A stretch of DNA of 64,000 bases, from assembly GCA_963575645.1 (NCBI GenBank), contig OY754469.1, positions 46,830,753 through 46,894,752 of the forward strand. Direction: 5' to 3'. The position numbers and the translations under genes are program-made. The DNA is from Xanthostigma xanthostigma (lineage: Eukaryota; Arthropoda; Insecta; Raphidioptera; Raphidiidae). Shown here piece after piece: positions 11,029 to 20,565 of this stretch. Numbering within the stretch: the stretch's first letter is position 1; each line of letters opens with the position of its first letter. The notes beneath the pieces were generated by a model, which saw only the letters and a list, made by a program, of their open reading frames with translations, was not told where the DNA came from and did no database searches.

Positions 11029-14000
11029 TCATGTTGACTCGAATCGCTCGGGTGGCTTAACGGTTCGTCCCGATTTTGTAGTATATCCGTTCTGGTTTAA
11101 CTGTTGTTGATTATTTCTTAACTCATTTGTTTCCCGAGGATAGGTTTCAAATACGTCATCTTCTTCGCCTTCGGATATATTGTTATCCGGAGAACTAATC
11201 AAAAAAGACCGATTTCTTCTGTAGTTTCCATGTTTCGTTTGGATCCAGAATGATCTTGGTTCATTTGCCTTTCTGACAACCGTTCCATACTCACAGCGAT
11301 CTGTAACCCAGACTCGCGTACCGGGAATAAGTTCAGGAAGTTTTCGGACTCTATGCCGTGTGTCGTGATAGTTTTTCGCTAGTTGCTGGTATCTTTCCGT
11401 TTTCTCTCGGTGAACAGCAAGATTTGGCCATCTCGGGAGAAGATTAGCTTCAATTGTTGGTATTATGGTACGGAGGCGTCTACCCATAAGTAGCTGGGCT
11501 GGACTCGAACCAGATTCCAATGGTGTTGTCCTATATATAAGTAAGCCTATATTCGGATCAGTTTCTTTTGTGAAAATTCTTTTTACAGTTTTGACGGCTG
11601 CTTCTGCTCGACCGTTACTTCGGGCGTAATGAGGGCTACTTGTTACCAGTTCAAAACCCCAGTCGGTGGCGAATTGTTGAAATTCTTGGGACTTAAATTG
11701 CGGTCCATTGTCTGCTCTCAATTTTACCGGAATTCCATGTCGCGCGAATATAACTTTGAGTTTTCCGATGACAAAATGTGCCGTTGTTGATTCTAGATGA
11801 GCAACTTCTGGAAATCCCGAAAAATAGTCCACCACTACCAGAAAGTCTTTTCCATGACTGTGAAATAGATCAGCACCTACCAGCTGCCATGGTCGTTCTG
11901 GGGTAGCTGTTGGAATCAAGGGTTCCACCTGTTGTTGACGTTGTTCCAAACATGTAGCACATCGATTTACCAACGTTTGAACGTCTGTTGCAATACCTGG
12001 CCACCAAATGGATTGTCGAACTAGGGATCGACATTTGACGATGCCAAGATGTCCCCGATGTATTTTATTTAACATCTGATCGCGTAAAGACTTTGGAATA
12101 TATATTCTTGTTCCATGAACTAACAGGTCTTCTAACACAGTCAAATTGCCTCGCTCCGTATAAAATCTTGTGTCCCGAATATCCATTTGTTCTTTATTTG
12201 GCCATCCGTCGACAACATATGTTTTAAGTCGCTGCGTTTGTAGATCGGTTTGTTGTGCTCTGCGTATTACTTCTAGTAGTTTGTCTGATGTAGGTAATTC
12301 AGCGACGACAGTTTTGACGAACAATTCCGTTTCCTTTTCGCCCCTTGTATCGCCGTCTTCTTGTAATGGTGCTCGAGATAACGTGTCTGCAGTGTACAGA
12401 TTTTTTCCTGGCACATAAACGACGGTATACTTGAAGCGCATCAGTCGCATCCGAAATCGCTGAATTCTGGCCGACAGTTCACTTAGAGGTTTTACTCCTA
12501 AAAGTACCACTAATGGTTTGTGATCGGTTAGTAGCTGAAATCCTGTACCAATCAAATAATCTGAAAATTTCTCACACGCCCACGTAAGTGCCAATGCTTC
12601 TTTCTCGATTTGTGCGTATCGACTCTCTGTTTGAGTAAGGGCTCTTGAAGCATAAGCAATGACTTTCCATTCTTTATTGTCTAACTGCTGCTCAAGGCAA
12701 GCTCCGAGACCATAACTGCTGGAATCCGCCAAGACCCGACACAGTCTGTTCGTATCGTAGAATGCTAAAGCTGGTGCTTGTGTCAAACTGATTTTAATCT
12801 CATCAAATGCTTTTGAATGCACTGACGTCCACTGAAGAGGCTCGGACGCTGAAAGTAATTCTCTGAGAGGTTGCGTCTTATTTGCTAAATGAGGCAAAAA
12901 TTTCAGGTGGTAATGTACCATACCTAAAAAACGTCTTATTCCTGCCACTGTATTAGGTCGAGGCATCTTTTTAATGGCTTCTACTTTTTTCGGGTCAGTT
13001 TGAATCCCTTTTTCTGCTGAGATACGATGTCCCAAAAATGTAACTTCTGGCACACGAAATTGGCATTTATTTCTGTTTAGCTTAAATCCTTTTTCGTTTA
13101 AACGTCGAAGAACCTCTCGCAGAATGTCATCATGCTGTTCTATCGTTGTGCCCCATATCAAAATATCATCCATTACATTTACTACCCCTCTAATTCCTAT
13201 TAACGTTTCAGACATTCTCTTTTGAAAATGTTCTCCTGATGACGATAGTCCCATTGGTAGGCGGTTAAAACAAAACCTACCGAACGGAGTTATGAATGTA
13301 GTGAATAGTTTGCAATTTTCATCAAGTGGTATTTGATAGTATCCTGAGCATGCGTCCAGTTTCGAAAAAAATGTCGGCTTCGAAATTCCTATCATAGCTA
13401 AACATTCGTCCACTGATGGAAGTTGAAGTCGTTCTCTCAGTACATGTAAATTCAGCTGAGTGAAATCAACGCATATGCGTATTTGTCCACTTTGCTTGGG
13501 TACTGCCACTATTGGAGCGCACCACTCTGTTGGCTCATCGACTGGTGAAATAATTCCATCCGCCTCCATTCTCAATAGTTCTTCTTTGACCTTCGTTCTA
13601 AGCGGAAGTGGTATACGACGAGGTAGTGTGACGGCGTACGGTTTTGAATTCTCTTGTAACCGCAGCGTGTAAACTTGGTTTATTTTACCGACCCCTTTAA
13701 ATAATTCCTGATATTCTTCTTCAGGTTTCTTTGCGAACACTGTTTGCGCTAAGGCTACTATTCCTAAAGAGCTGATAGCGGGGCGTCCCAATAAAGCTTC
13801 CTGGACTTGTTTGACTACATATATTTTGTCTTCGTATTCCTTGTCTTGCCACTTAATTTTAGCTTGGAATACTCCGCTCACTGGTAGTTGGCTTTGTGCC
13901 GGGCCATAAAGACGCTTTGAAGTTGAACTGATTTTTATTCCTTTTAATTGTTGGTACAGTTCTTCTCCAATGATGGTTACGTCGGCACCGGTGTCAACTT

Positions 14001-14895
14001 TGAAAGATACAGATTGACCGTTGATAAGAGTATCGACCTTCCACGGCTTGTCGCCTGCGTTTATTGTTCCCAAGAAATAGTAATCTTCATCTTCATGACA
14101 AACTTCTTCCTCTACTGTATTGACATTCTTCGTTCGGCATTTCGCAGCCCAATGTCCTTTCTTATTGCAAGTATTGCATTTGGACTGTCGTGCAGGACAT
14201 GATGAAAAGGCATGTTGTGGTGTCAGTCCACATCGCGAACAATTTTGTGCCCTTTCTGATTGTCTGCTTTGATATCGTTGACGTTGTACTGCATCGATCT
14301 CGGTTTTAGCTGTTGTAGCGAAATCAGATTCGATCGACCCTCGTATAGTAGCTTGCTGTTGTTTAACTGCTTCAGCTTGTCGTGCTCGAGTTATCGCTGT
14401 TTCTAAGCTTAAATCTGAATCCAATTGTAAAGATTCAGACAGTTTTCTATTTTGGATGCCCACGATTAGTCTATCTCTTATCAATTCTTCACGTAAATTT
14501 CCGAAATCACAGTTTTTTGCGAGAACGTATAAATCTCTTACAAATTCTTCCACTGTTTCGTTTTCGTTTTGGTATCTCTGATTGAATTTTACACGTTCAT
14601 ATACGATGTTGACTTTCTTGACGAAATATTCTGAAAATTTGTCGAACACCGTCTTGTAAGATTTTTCTTCACTCGTCGACAAATTGAACGACGTCAGGAT
14701 GTCATCCGCTTGGTCGCCCATAGCATAGATCAGCGTGTCCACTTGATCTTGTTCTGGTTTCTTCCCCAATCCTGATGCTCTTCGATAACGTTCAAAACGT
14801 CTACTCCATTGTGGCCATTCTTCAGTTTTAAATGAAAATGACGATGGTATAGACCACGTTGGTCCACCCACAACAATAGGCTGAGTATCTGGCAT
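11029..14895 (-). CDS. Gag-Pol polyprotein of Ty3/gypsy element
   Basis: A single 1288-aa frame encodes both Gag and Pol with no frameshift. Residues 1-215 are capsid-like. Two zinc-knuckle-like Cys/His clusters follow at about 219-253 (second: CNTCNKKGHWAAKC). Protease has DTGAD at 301-305. Reverse transcriptase spans about 430-610, with catalytic D514 and VMDD at 574-577 in place of the usual YxDD. RNase H follows, with D724, E766 and D791. Integrase has an H946-H949-C979-C982 zinc site and the D1009-D1062-E1098 triad with 35-residue spacing. The C-terminus is polar and glutamine-rich with no obvious chromodomain. The ATG lies only 13 nt from the 5' LTR, so the leader is essentially just the primer site. 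All catalytic residues seem intact. It acts in cytoplasmic particles and, for integrase, in the nucleus. Confidence 0.95.
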   Translation of the reverse strand: MPDTQPIVVGGPTWSIPSSFSFKTEEWPQWSRRFERYRRASGLGKKPEQDQVDTLIYAMGDQADDILTSFNLSTSEEKSYKTVFDKFSEYFVKKVNIVYERVKFNQRYQNENETVEEFVRDLYVLAKNCDFGNLREELIRDRLIVGIQNRKLSESLQLDSDLSLETAITRARQAEAVKQQQATIRGSIESDFATTAKTEIDAVQRQRYQSRQSERAQNCSRCGLTPQHAFSSCPARQSKCNTCNKKGHWAAKCRTKNVNTVEEEVCHEDEDYYFLGTINAGDKPWKVDTLINGQSVSFKVDTGADVTIIGEELYQQLKGIKISSTSKRLYGPAQSQLPVSGVFQAKIKWQDKEYEDKIYVVKQVQEALLGRPAISSLGIVALAQTVFAKKPEEEYQELFKGVGKINQVYTLRLQENSKPYAVTLPRRIPLPLRTKVKEELLRMEADGIISPVDEPTEWCAPIVAVPKQSGQIRICVDFTQLNLHVLRERLQLPSVDECLAMIGISKPTFFSKLDACSGYYQIPLDENCKLFTTFITPFGRFCFNRLPMGLSSSGEHFQKRMSETLIGIRGVVNVMDDILIWGTTIEQHDDILREVLRRLNEKGFKLNRNKCQFRVPEVTFLGHRISAEKGIQTDPKKVEAIKKMPRPNTVAGIRRFLGMVHYHLKFLPHLANKTQPLRELLSASEPLQWTSVHSKAFDEIKISLTQAPALAFYDTNRLCRVLADSSSYGLGACLEQQLDNKEWKVIAYASRALTQTESRYAQIEKEALALTWACEKFSDYLIGTGFQLLTDHKPLVVLLGVKPLSELSARIQRFRMRLMRFKYTVVYVPGKNLYTADTLSRAPLQEDGDTRGEKETELFVKTVVAELPTSDKLLEVIRRAQQTDLQTQRLKTYVVDGWPNKEQMDIRDTRFYTERGNLTVLEDLLVHGTRIYIPKSLRDQMLNKIHRGHLGIVKCRSLVRQSIWWPGIATDVQTLVNRCATCLEQRQQQVEPLIPTATPERPWQLVGADLFHSHGKDFLVVVDYFSGFPEVAHLESTTAHFVIGKLKVIFARHGIPVKLRADNGPQFKSQEFQQFATDWGFELVTSSPHYARSNGRAEAAVKTVKRIFTKETDPNIGLLIYRTTPLESGSSPAQLLMGRRLRTIIPTIEANLLPRWPNLAVHREKTERYQQLAKNYHDTRHRVRKLPELIPGTRVWVTDRCEYGTVVRKANEPRSFWIQTKHGNYRRNRSFLISSPDNNISEGEEDDVFETYPRETNELRNNQQQLNQNGYTTKSGRTVKPPERFEST

Positions 14896-14908
14896 ACCGC
14901 TGTCACCA
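14896..14908 (-). promoter_or_regulatory. Primer binding site of the gypsy element
   Basis: Minus-strand TGGTGACAGCGGT lies immediately inside the 5' LTR. TGG pairs with the CCA end of a tRNA. I cannot say from memory which tRNA ends in the matching CGCTGTCACCA. The start codon follows directly. Confidence 0.75.
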
Positions 14909-15107
14909 TGTGTTGTTTTAACAGAATAAACTTAGACTATAATTCGTTGCGAAAAGGTATTTATTTTATTGAAACAGTACAATAGTATTAACTGAAAAAA
15001 ATGCAAGATTCGTCTCTCGTTTTTATGCAGTTTCCATTACGCAATTGTGTAATAGTGGTATTACACAATTGGGTAATAGATACAATTCAACCGAACTTAA
15101 CAGAACA
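14909..15107 (-). repeat. 5' LTR of the gypsy element
   Basis: 199 bp, identical by eye to 10705-10903. It should hold the promoter for the genomic RNA; the CATAAAA box and TTTTTTCAGTT site described for the 3' copy lie about halfway along. The matching target duplication is at 15108-15112. Confidence 0.93.
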
Positions 15108-15112
15108 ATTGT

Positions 15113-15983
15113 AATTTATATGTTACGGTTAATGTCCGGAATACGGGAAATGTCGACACATCGGGCACTGTCCGAAATCGGACAAGGTTCAAAAAATAGA
15201 TTTTTTATAAACATAAAATGCTGACAATTGATTGTATCTTTATCATGATAAGTTATCATTAACGCTTTATGAATTTTTTAATACTGATATCAACTATTGA
15301 AGAATATATTTTTCAGCTTTCTATTACAATTATTGATGATTGAAAACACGTATAATTTATTTATTATTTATATGATATGAGCAATAAACAATATATCTCA
15401 ATGTATTAAATTTCAGAACTCACAATAAAAATAAAAATCAAATCTACGGATAATTTATTTTCACACATTTTATTTATTTTAATAAATGAAATTATGTTTA
15501 TTGCTTTCTTAAGCTGATCTACTCATAATCTTCTTATTACTCAAATACAAAAAAATCTTCCATTTATTACAAAATTCGGCTTTATAAGACGTTGGTAAGT
15601 TCTTTTTAGAATTCTCATAATAGTCGTTTTCAGTGAGTTTCAATTGTGTTTCATTCAAGTGCTTACAAAATCTAATAATCTATTCTGTCAGCCATAAAAT
15701 AAGTACTCGATCACACGCCAGTGATCAGGATTGGGTCCCATTACCCTAATGTTAGGTATTTTATTTTACAAATAAGGTAACGTGCTTATTATAAGCATTT
15801 ATTTCTGTAATTTTTTTACATGGTAATTTGCGTGGACGGTCTTTTGCCGTATCTTGAGAACGCCAAAATATTTTTTTTTATTTCACCAACAAAGATTACA
15901 ATAGTCATGAACACATTGTGCATTTTATTTTACGAATAAGGTAACCTGTTTATTTTGGTTTTTATATACAGAATTATTAACTA
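15113..15983. other. AT-rich intergenic DNA
   Basis: No gene was recognised. Around 15133-15182 GTCCGG and CCGAAATCGGAC motifs occur, possibly the far part of a repeat into which the gypsy element inserted. Confidence 0.4.
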
Positions 15984-16337
15984 CTAGCGGTCCCGCCCGG
16001 ATTCACCCGGGTGCAAAAAAACTAATGAGGGAGGAGGTACACACATTCATTTTAGATTTCCGAGATGAATGTTGTGTCCAAATTTCATGATGATCGGAGT
16101 TACCGTTCAAAAGTTTTTGTCGTACGGACAAATTTTGAGCTATACACTTTGCAACATTTTTCATTGATGCTCCGTTCCTATTGGTCGTAGCGTGATATTA
16201 TAAATAGCCTATAGCCTTCCTCGACAAATCGGCTATTCAATAAAAAAAAATTTTTTCAATTCCAACCAGCAGTTCCTGAGATTAGCGCGTTCAACCAAAC
16301 AAGCCAACTCTTCAGCTTTATATATTAGTATAGATGA
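15984..16337 (+). mobile_element. RTE-type retroposon tail, family R1, copy a
   Basis: Starts CTAGCGGTCCCGCCCGG and ends in the TTCAGCTTTATATATTAGTA segment followed by TAGATGA. The same 330-350 bp module is at 22447-22776 and 32481-32818, and partly on the minus strand at 17913-18142. It resembles the 3' ends of RTE LINEs and of SINEs that borrow them, widespread in Lepidoptera. Non-coding. Confidence 0.75.
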
Positions 16338-16852
16338 TTCTCTATTTTAGAACGCTCAAATATTTTTATCTAATTTAATGTTTTATAATCAAAAAGACAA
16401 GTGAATCAGATTTAAAAAATATACCTCTAAAAAGGATAAAATATTTTTTCACTTGGTTTGCACAATAAATTGAAGAAACTGCAATTTATTAATTCTAATA
16501 TTGTTGTACACATTTTTAAGTAGATGTTGGTAGGTATTTTAGATTGTACATTATATAGACGCGCGACAACTGGGATTATTAGCGCAGGGTAAGTATTTTA
16601 CATAATAGTGGAGTGCTGAAACTTTGACTAATAAATACGTGAAACTGTTCAAAATGTACCAGTTACTGGTTAAGATAAGTATACTCCGATACATATTATG
16701 GAAACCACTTAATTGTTATGTGTCGGCTAGAAAACTGTCCTACAACAAGAAATGCACATTACAGTCTTTCATAAGTGTGAAAACATAGCTATAGATTTTA
16801 AAGTGTTAATATGTTAGTTACGAAGTGTAAGGTTAAATAATACTATTATTAA
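16338..16852. other. Nothing recognised
   Basis: AT-rich DNA between an RTE tail and a Helitron, with no supported gene or repeat. Confidence 0.4.
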
Positions 16853-17421
16853 CTAGTGTGACCTGTGCGAATTATTCGCACTAAATAAATATAATAATTA
16901 TCACTTTACAAAATTACTTTTTAAATATGATTGCATGTATTCAATCCGTTTCTAATTTTGCACACTGCTTATAACGTTCTTCTTTTTGTTGTATTACAAT
17001 ATGAAGCTCAGATGACAGATCGAAGAAATATTTTACTAAAATTGTCATATAGAGGCGCAAGTAGCAAAAGCGTTGAGCTGAGCCATCAGATGGCATCATG
17101 CAGCATTACTGTGACGTTGTTCAGCGTTGCTCGCTGTTTCAAAATTATAGCCGTCAGATGGCAGTATACAGTATTTTCAATATGAATGTCAGATGACAGA
17201 TCGAAGTGTTGACGTTAAGCCGTCAGATGGCAGACGTTGTTCAGCGTTGCTGTTAATTAATTAATTTACAAAAACAAAAGCAATAATACATTTTTTAGTT
17301 GTCGATGTCAGTAGAGTAAGCAATTATCTGTAAAATGATATATAATTTATGTGGAGAAATTGTGTGGTTTTTTCTAAAAAGGGAGGCAAACATCTTAACC
17401 TTACCGTATTTATATATATGA
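16853..17421 (-). mobile_element. Non-autonomous Helitron, copy H1
   Basis: Read on the minus strand it begins TCATATATATAAATAC (from 17421) after a host A. It ends with the hairpin GTGCGAATAATTCGCAC and then CTAG at 16856-16853 before a host T. TC...hairpin...CTRR inserted between A and T, with no target duplication, is the Helitron signature. The interior has repeated units around GCCGTCAGATGGCA. No Rep/helicase is encoded. Confidence 0.85.
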
Positions 17422-17768
17422 TATGATGCACATTTACTGATAACATTTTAGCAGTACTGAACTGAGGTAAGTCTGGCCGGTCTGGAATCTTGGTCTATAA
17501 TAATATGAAGATCTAGTTTTTGCTTTTAAGTTTCTATAGTATTGAAAATGGCAATGCTTGCGTCTGTGCATGGTACTTACAAGTGGCAGAATACGACTCT
17601 CTTTATTGTATGCATGGATCTAAACTTCTAAGCTCTTGGTATTATGCGCGGCCACTAACTTACTTTAGCTTATATACCGTAATATTGCAGTTCCTATTGT
17701 ATAAGGTATACCACCTTCAATGTTCCTTGTTCAATTCAAACATTACACAATACTAAAGCTCGTTTTTA
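17422..17768. other. Nothing recognised
   Basis: Contains a 78-aa frame (17520-17756) with no family resemblance; treated as chance. Confidence 0.4.
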
Positions 17769-17900
17769 GTGTATTTGCCATAAGGCACTTACAGTATTGG
17801 CGTCGGTCTGGTGGGACCTAGGAGTCGGACCAAAATTTCTCGACGGTTCGTAGCCTCCGGAACAGTTTGGCACCATTTTTTAAAATGTTTATATATGTAT
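17769..17900 (+). repeat. Family Q repeat, copy Q1
   Basis: About 130 bp matching 48787-48925, sharing GGCACTTACA, GTCGGAC and AAATTTCTCGA blocks and the CAGTTTGGCACCATTTTT / AAGTTTGGCACCATTTTT segment. Element type unknown. Confidence 0.65.
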
Positions 17901-17912
17901 ATAATATTATTT

Positions 17913-18142
17913 ATCTATGTTAATATAGTATAAAGCTGAAGAGATTGTTTGTTTGGTTGAACGCGCTAATCTCAGAAACTACTGGTTCGAATTGAAAAAA
18001 AATGTTTTTGTTGGATAGCCCATTTATCGAGGAAGGCTATAGGCTATATAATATCACGCTACGACCAATTGGAGCGGAGCATCATTGAAAAATGTTGCAA
18101 GATGTATCTGAAAATTTATTCGTCCGACAAATATTATCAGGT
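17913..18142 (-). mobile_element. RTE-type tail, family R1, copy d (partial)
   Basis: Reverse complement of the distal two thirds of R1: the TATAGTATAAAGCTGAAGAG end, the TTAGCGCGTT core in inverted form, and the GGAAGGCTATAGGCTATA segment. The CTAGCGG head is missing, so it is truncated. Confidence 0.7.
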
Positions 18143-18189
18143 AAAATGCCCTAATTAAATATTGCAATATTAGCGCCTCACATTCACAA

Positions 18190-18212
18190 GCCCGGCTAGC
18201 TCAGTCGGTAGA
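18190..18212 (+). pseudogene. 5' fragment of tRNA-Lys
   Basis: The 23 nt starting GCCCGGCTAGCTCAGTCGGT and ending AGA equal, from memory, the acceptor 5' strand, D-arm and first A-box of animal tRNA-Lys(CTT). The match stops at the end of the D-loop and AT-rich DNA follows, so it is not a functional tRNA. It may be a SINE head or a retroposed tRNA piece. Confidence 0.7.
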
Positions 18213-18790
18213 TAAATAATTATATACAGTTAGAAGCATATTATTTTAAATATATCCTGCAAACTCGTAACCACTTACGAATGAACGGTTCGCGGTGTCT
18301 TTGTCGAGTTGCTGCCACATCGCGCGTTACATCAGTCCAGTAAATATCAGTTGCATGTTAAAATAGTGACGTGGATAAGATTTAAAAAAATAAAAATTAA
18401 TGTACCGAGAGAAGTAAATGTCTTTCAAAAATATCGCAAAGAATAAAAATAATGTATACGATACTGTAATAAAGACGTTACATTGCATATATTAGCGTCG
18501 TTGGTGTGAGATTTGTAAATAAACAGATTTGTTATCCGTCGAACGAGCTATCTGACGAATGTAAGTACGTGGCAATAACAAAGAGTAGGTATATGTTATA
18601 TAAGAGGTGGTTTATGTTCAAGGTTAAATTTAAACTGGGTTCATTGCAGAACGCACTATCAAACTACACTAGCCACTACTGCCATAAGCCGTGTGTCGTA
18701 AGTACCGCCGAGTCGAATCTGTCAACGGTGTTGACTTGAATGGGATAGATTCAGTGAACAAGCATCATATCATCATCATATCATATTATA
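18213..18790. other. Nothing recognised
   Basis: Short frames (18506-18739, 18691-18918) show no family resemblance. The second runs into Helitron H2. Confidence 0.4.
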
Positions 18791-19384
18791 TCATATATAT
18801 TAATACGCTAAGGTTAAGGATGTTTGCCCCCCTTTTTAGAAAAAACCTCACAATTTCTCCACATAAATTATATATCATTTTACAGATAATTGCTTGCTCT
18901 ACTGACATCGATAACTAAAAAATTTATTTGTGCTTTTGTTTTTGTAAATTAATTAAAATACATCAACGCTGAACAACGTCTGCCATCTGACGGTTTTAAT
19001 TTTGAAACAACGTCAACACTTCGATCTGTCATCTGACCTTCATATTGTAATACAACAGACACAATACTGCATACTGCCATCTGACGGCTTTAATTTTGAA
19101 ACAGCGAACAACGCTGAACAACGCCCAGCAATGCTGCATGATGCCATCTGACGGCTTAGCTCAACGCTTTTGCTACTTGCGCCTCTATATGACAATTTTA
19201 GTAAAGTATTTCTTCGATCAGTCATCTGAGCTTCATATTGTAATACAACAAAAACAAGAACGTTATAAGCAGTATGCAAAATTAGAAACGAATTGAATAC
19301 CTGCAATCATATTTAAAAAATAATTTTGTAAAGTGATAATTATTATACTTATTTAGTGCGAATAATTCGCACAAGTCACACTAG
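18791..19384 (+). mobile_element. Non-autonomous Helitron, copy H2
   Basis: Starts TCATATATATTAATACGC after A, ends with hairpin GTGCGAATAATTCGCAC (19356-19372), 8 bases, then CTAG and host T. 594 bp. It holds repeated blocks with GCCATCTGACGG followed by TTTAATTTTGAAACA. It matches H1 and H4 along their whole lengths. Confidence 0.88.
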
Positions 19385-20029
19385 TATGATACTTATTTGT
19401 ACTAATGTTCTGACGGGAAATGCAGCTCGAAGCCGATCTATATAGCGTGTGGGTCAGAAGTTGCAAGGTGTATATCGGAGGTATCTGATGATGACGTTTC
19501 ATGTGCTGTTTCGGAGCGCAGAACAGCCCCTGAACGCCAGTGGCTGTTAAACTTTACACTATTTCTTCACATTAAATATTGGTTAAGTATCATTTAATTC
19601 ATTCCAAAATTGTGAAGTACCTTAGATTTTGGTTGTTCTGCAGCTCTGCAGCACTCATAGAGGAACCATCACTAAAAAAATTACATAATAAGCCATAACT
19701 TCATCGAGTGTCGCATCTTAGAGGAAATGTCCGGTGGTGATAATGTAGTGTCTACAGACTAGAGTACACTTTATGTATAGACATACCATTGTCAGACACA
19801 TCTGGTTTTGTTATGCAGATGGTTTATTGTTCGTCGCACGTCTCGCGGAATGCGAAAGTATTGCGAAAATCAACACCATCTTCTTCTGGGATGCTAGTTG
19901 CATGCTGCACCAAGATGCATTACACAAACTTTTTATCTAATGCAATGTTGACAAAGTCTTTCTATAGAAATAATTCCATTATCTTGCAAAATTAAGGTGC
20001 TATTTTGTAGAGTTTATGTTAGAAATTAC
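19385..20029. other. Nothing recognised
   Basis: Moderate base composition; a 68-aa frame at 19789-19995 has no family resemblance. Confidence 0.35.
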
Positions 20030-20565
20030 ACTTCGGCTTCGGCCAACTTTGGCCAAAAAACCCACTTTCGGTGAGATCGGCTTCGGCCTAAATAAGTCGA
20101 AGTTTTGGCCGAAATTGAACGAACTGTTACGAACGAGCGAGAGCGTGACGGACGTGGCGACTTCCAAAGATGGTTAAAATTACCTTTTTATATATTATAT
20201 AGTCAATGTAAACCTTCAATTTAAGTTTTAAAATCATATATATTAATAGCTAAGGTTAAAGATGTTTGCCTCCCTTTTTAGAAAAAACCTCACAATTTCT
20301 CCACATAAAATAGGTGCAAAATTAGAAACGAATTGAATACCTGCAATCATATTTAAAAAATAATTTTGTAAAATGATAATTATTATACTTATTTAGTGCG
20401 AATAATTCGCACAGGTCACACTAGTCATTTATATTATTAATTGTAGCTTGTAGCAGTTGTAGCCAATTTTAGCTCTTCGGCTTGGATCGAAGGTTGTGGC
20501 GATAGCCGATTATTCGGCTTCGGTTTGGGCCAGAAATCGCCCTTAGGCCGGACACTAATTATCGT
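20030..20565. repeat. TCGGCTTCGGCC-type repeat, interrupted by Helitron H3
   Basis: The left part holds CACTTCGGCTTCGGCC and TTTTGGCCGAAATT. The right part (from 20425) ends with TTCGGCTTCGGTTTGGGCC, GCCCTTAGGCCGGACAC. These GGCC/CGG-rich borders resemble an old hAT-like MITE family, but no target duplication is evident. Helitron H3 splits it at 20234-20424. Confidence 0.5.
20234..20424 (+). mobile_element. Internally deleted Helitron, copy H3
   Basis: 191 bp with both family ends: TCATATATATTAATAGC after A, and GTGCGAATAATTCGCAC plus CTAG before T. The central minisatellite-bearing portion is missing. The join is at CCACATAAA / GTGCAAAATTAG. This small form still ended up as a clean A|T insertion. 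Confidence 0.85.

Larger units (their letters stand above)
10705..15107 (-). mobile_element. Complete Ty3/gypsy LTR retrotransposon
   Basis: The 4.4-kb element has two 199-bp LTRs identical by eye, the 5-bp target duplication ATTGT, a primer binding site starting TGGTGACAGCGG directly beside the 5' LTR, one open Gag-Pol frame, and a polypurine tract beside the 3' LTR. Domain order protease-RT-RNase H-integrase places it in Ty3/gypsy; the protein style resembles the arthropod Mag-like group annotated as K02A2.6-like. No envelope gene. Identical LTRs and an unbroken frame indicate a very recent insertion. Confidence 0.95.

Noticed and set aside
12170..14585. Plus-strand frames inside the gypsy element
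   Set aside because: Antisense shadows of the 1288-aa Gag-Pol frame.
16931..17185. 84- to 92-aa frames repeated at 16931, 19040 and 26708
   Set aside because: They look conserved only because all lie in the same Helitron family. Frames start at the same repeat position and the sequence between is tandem units, with no known domain.
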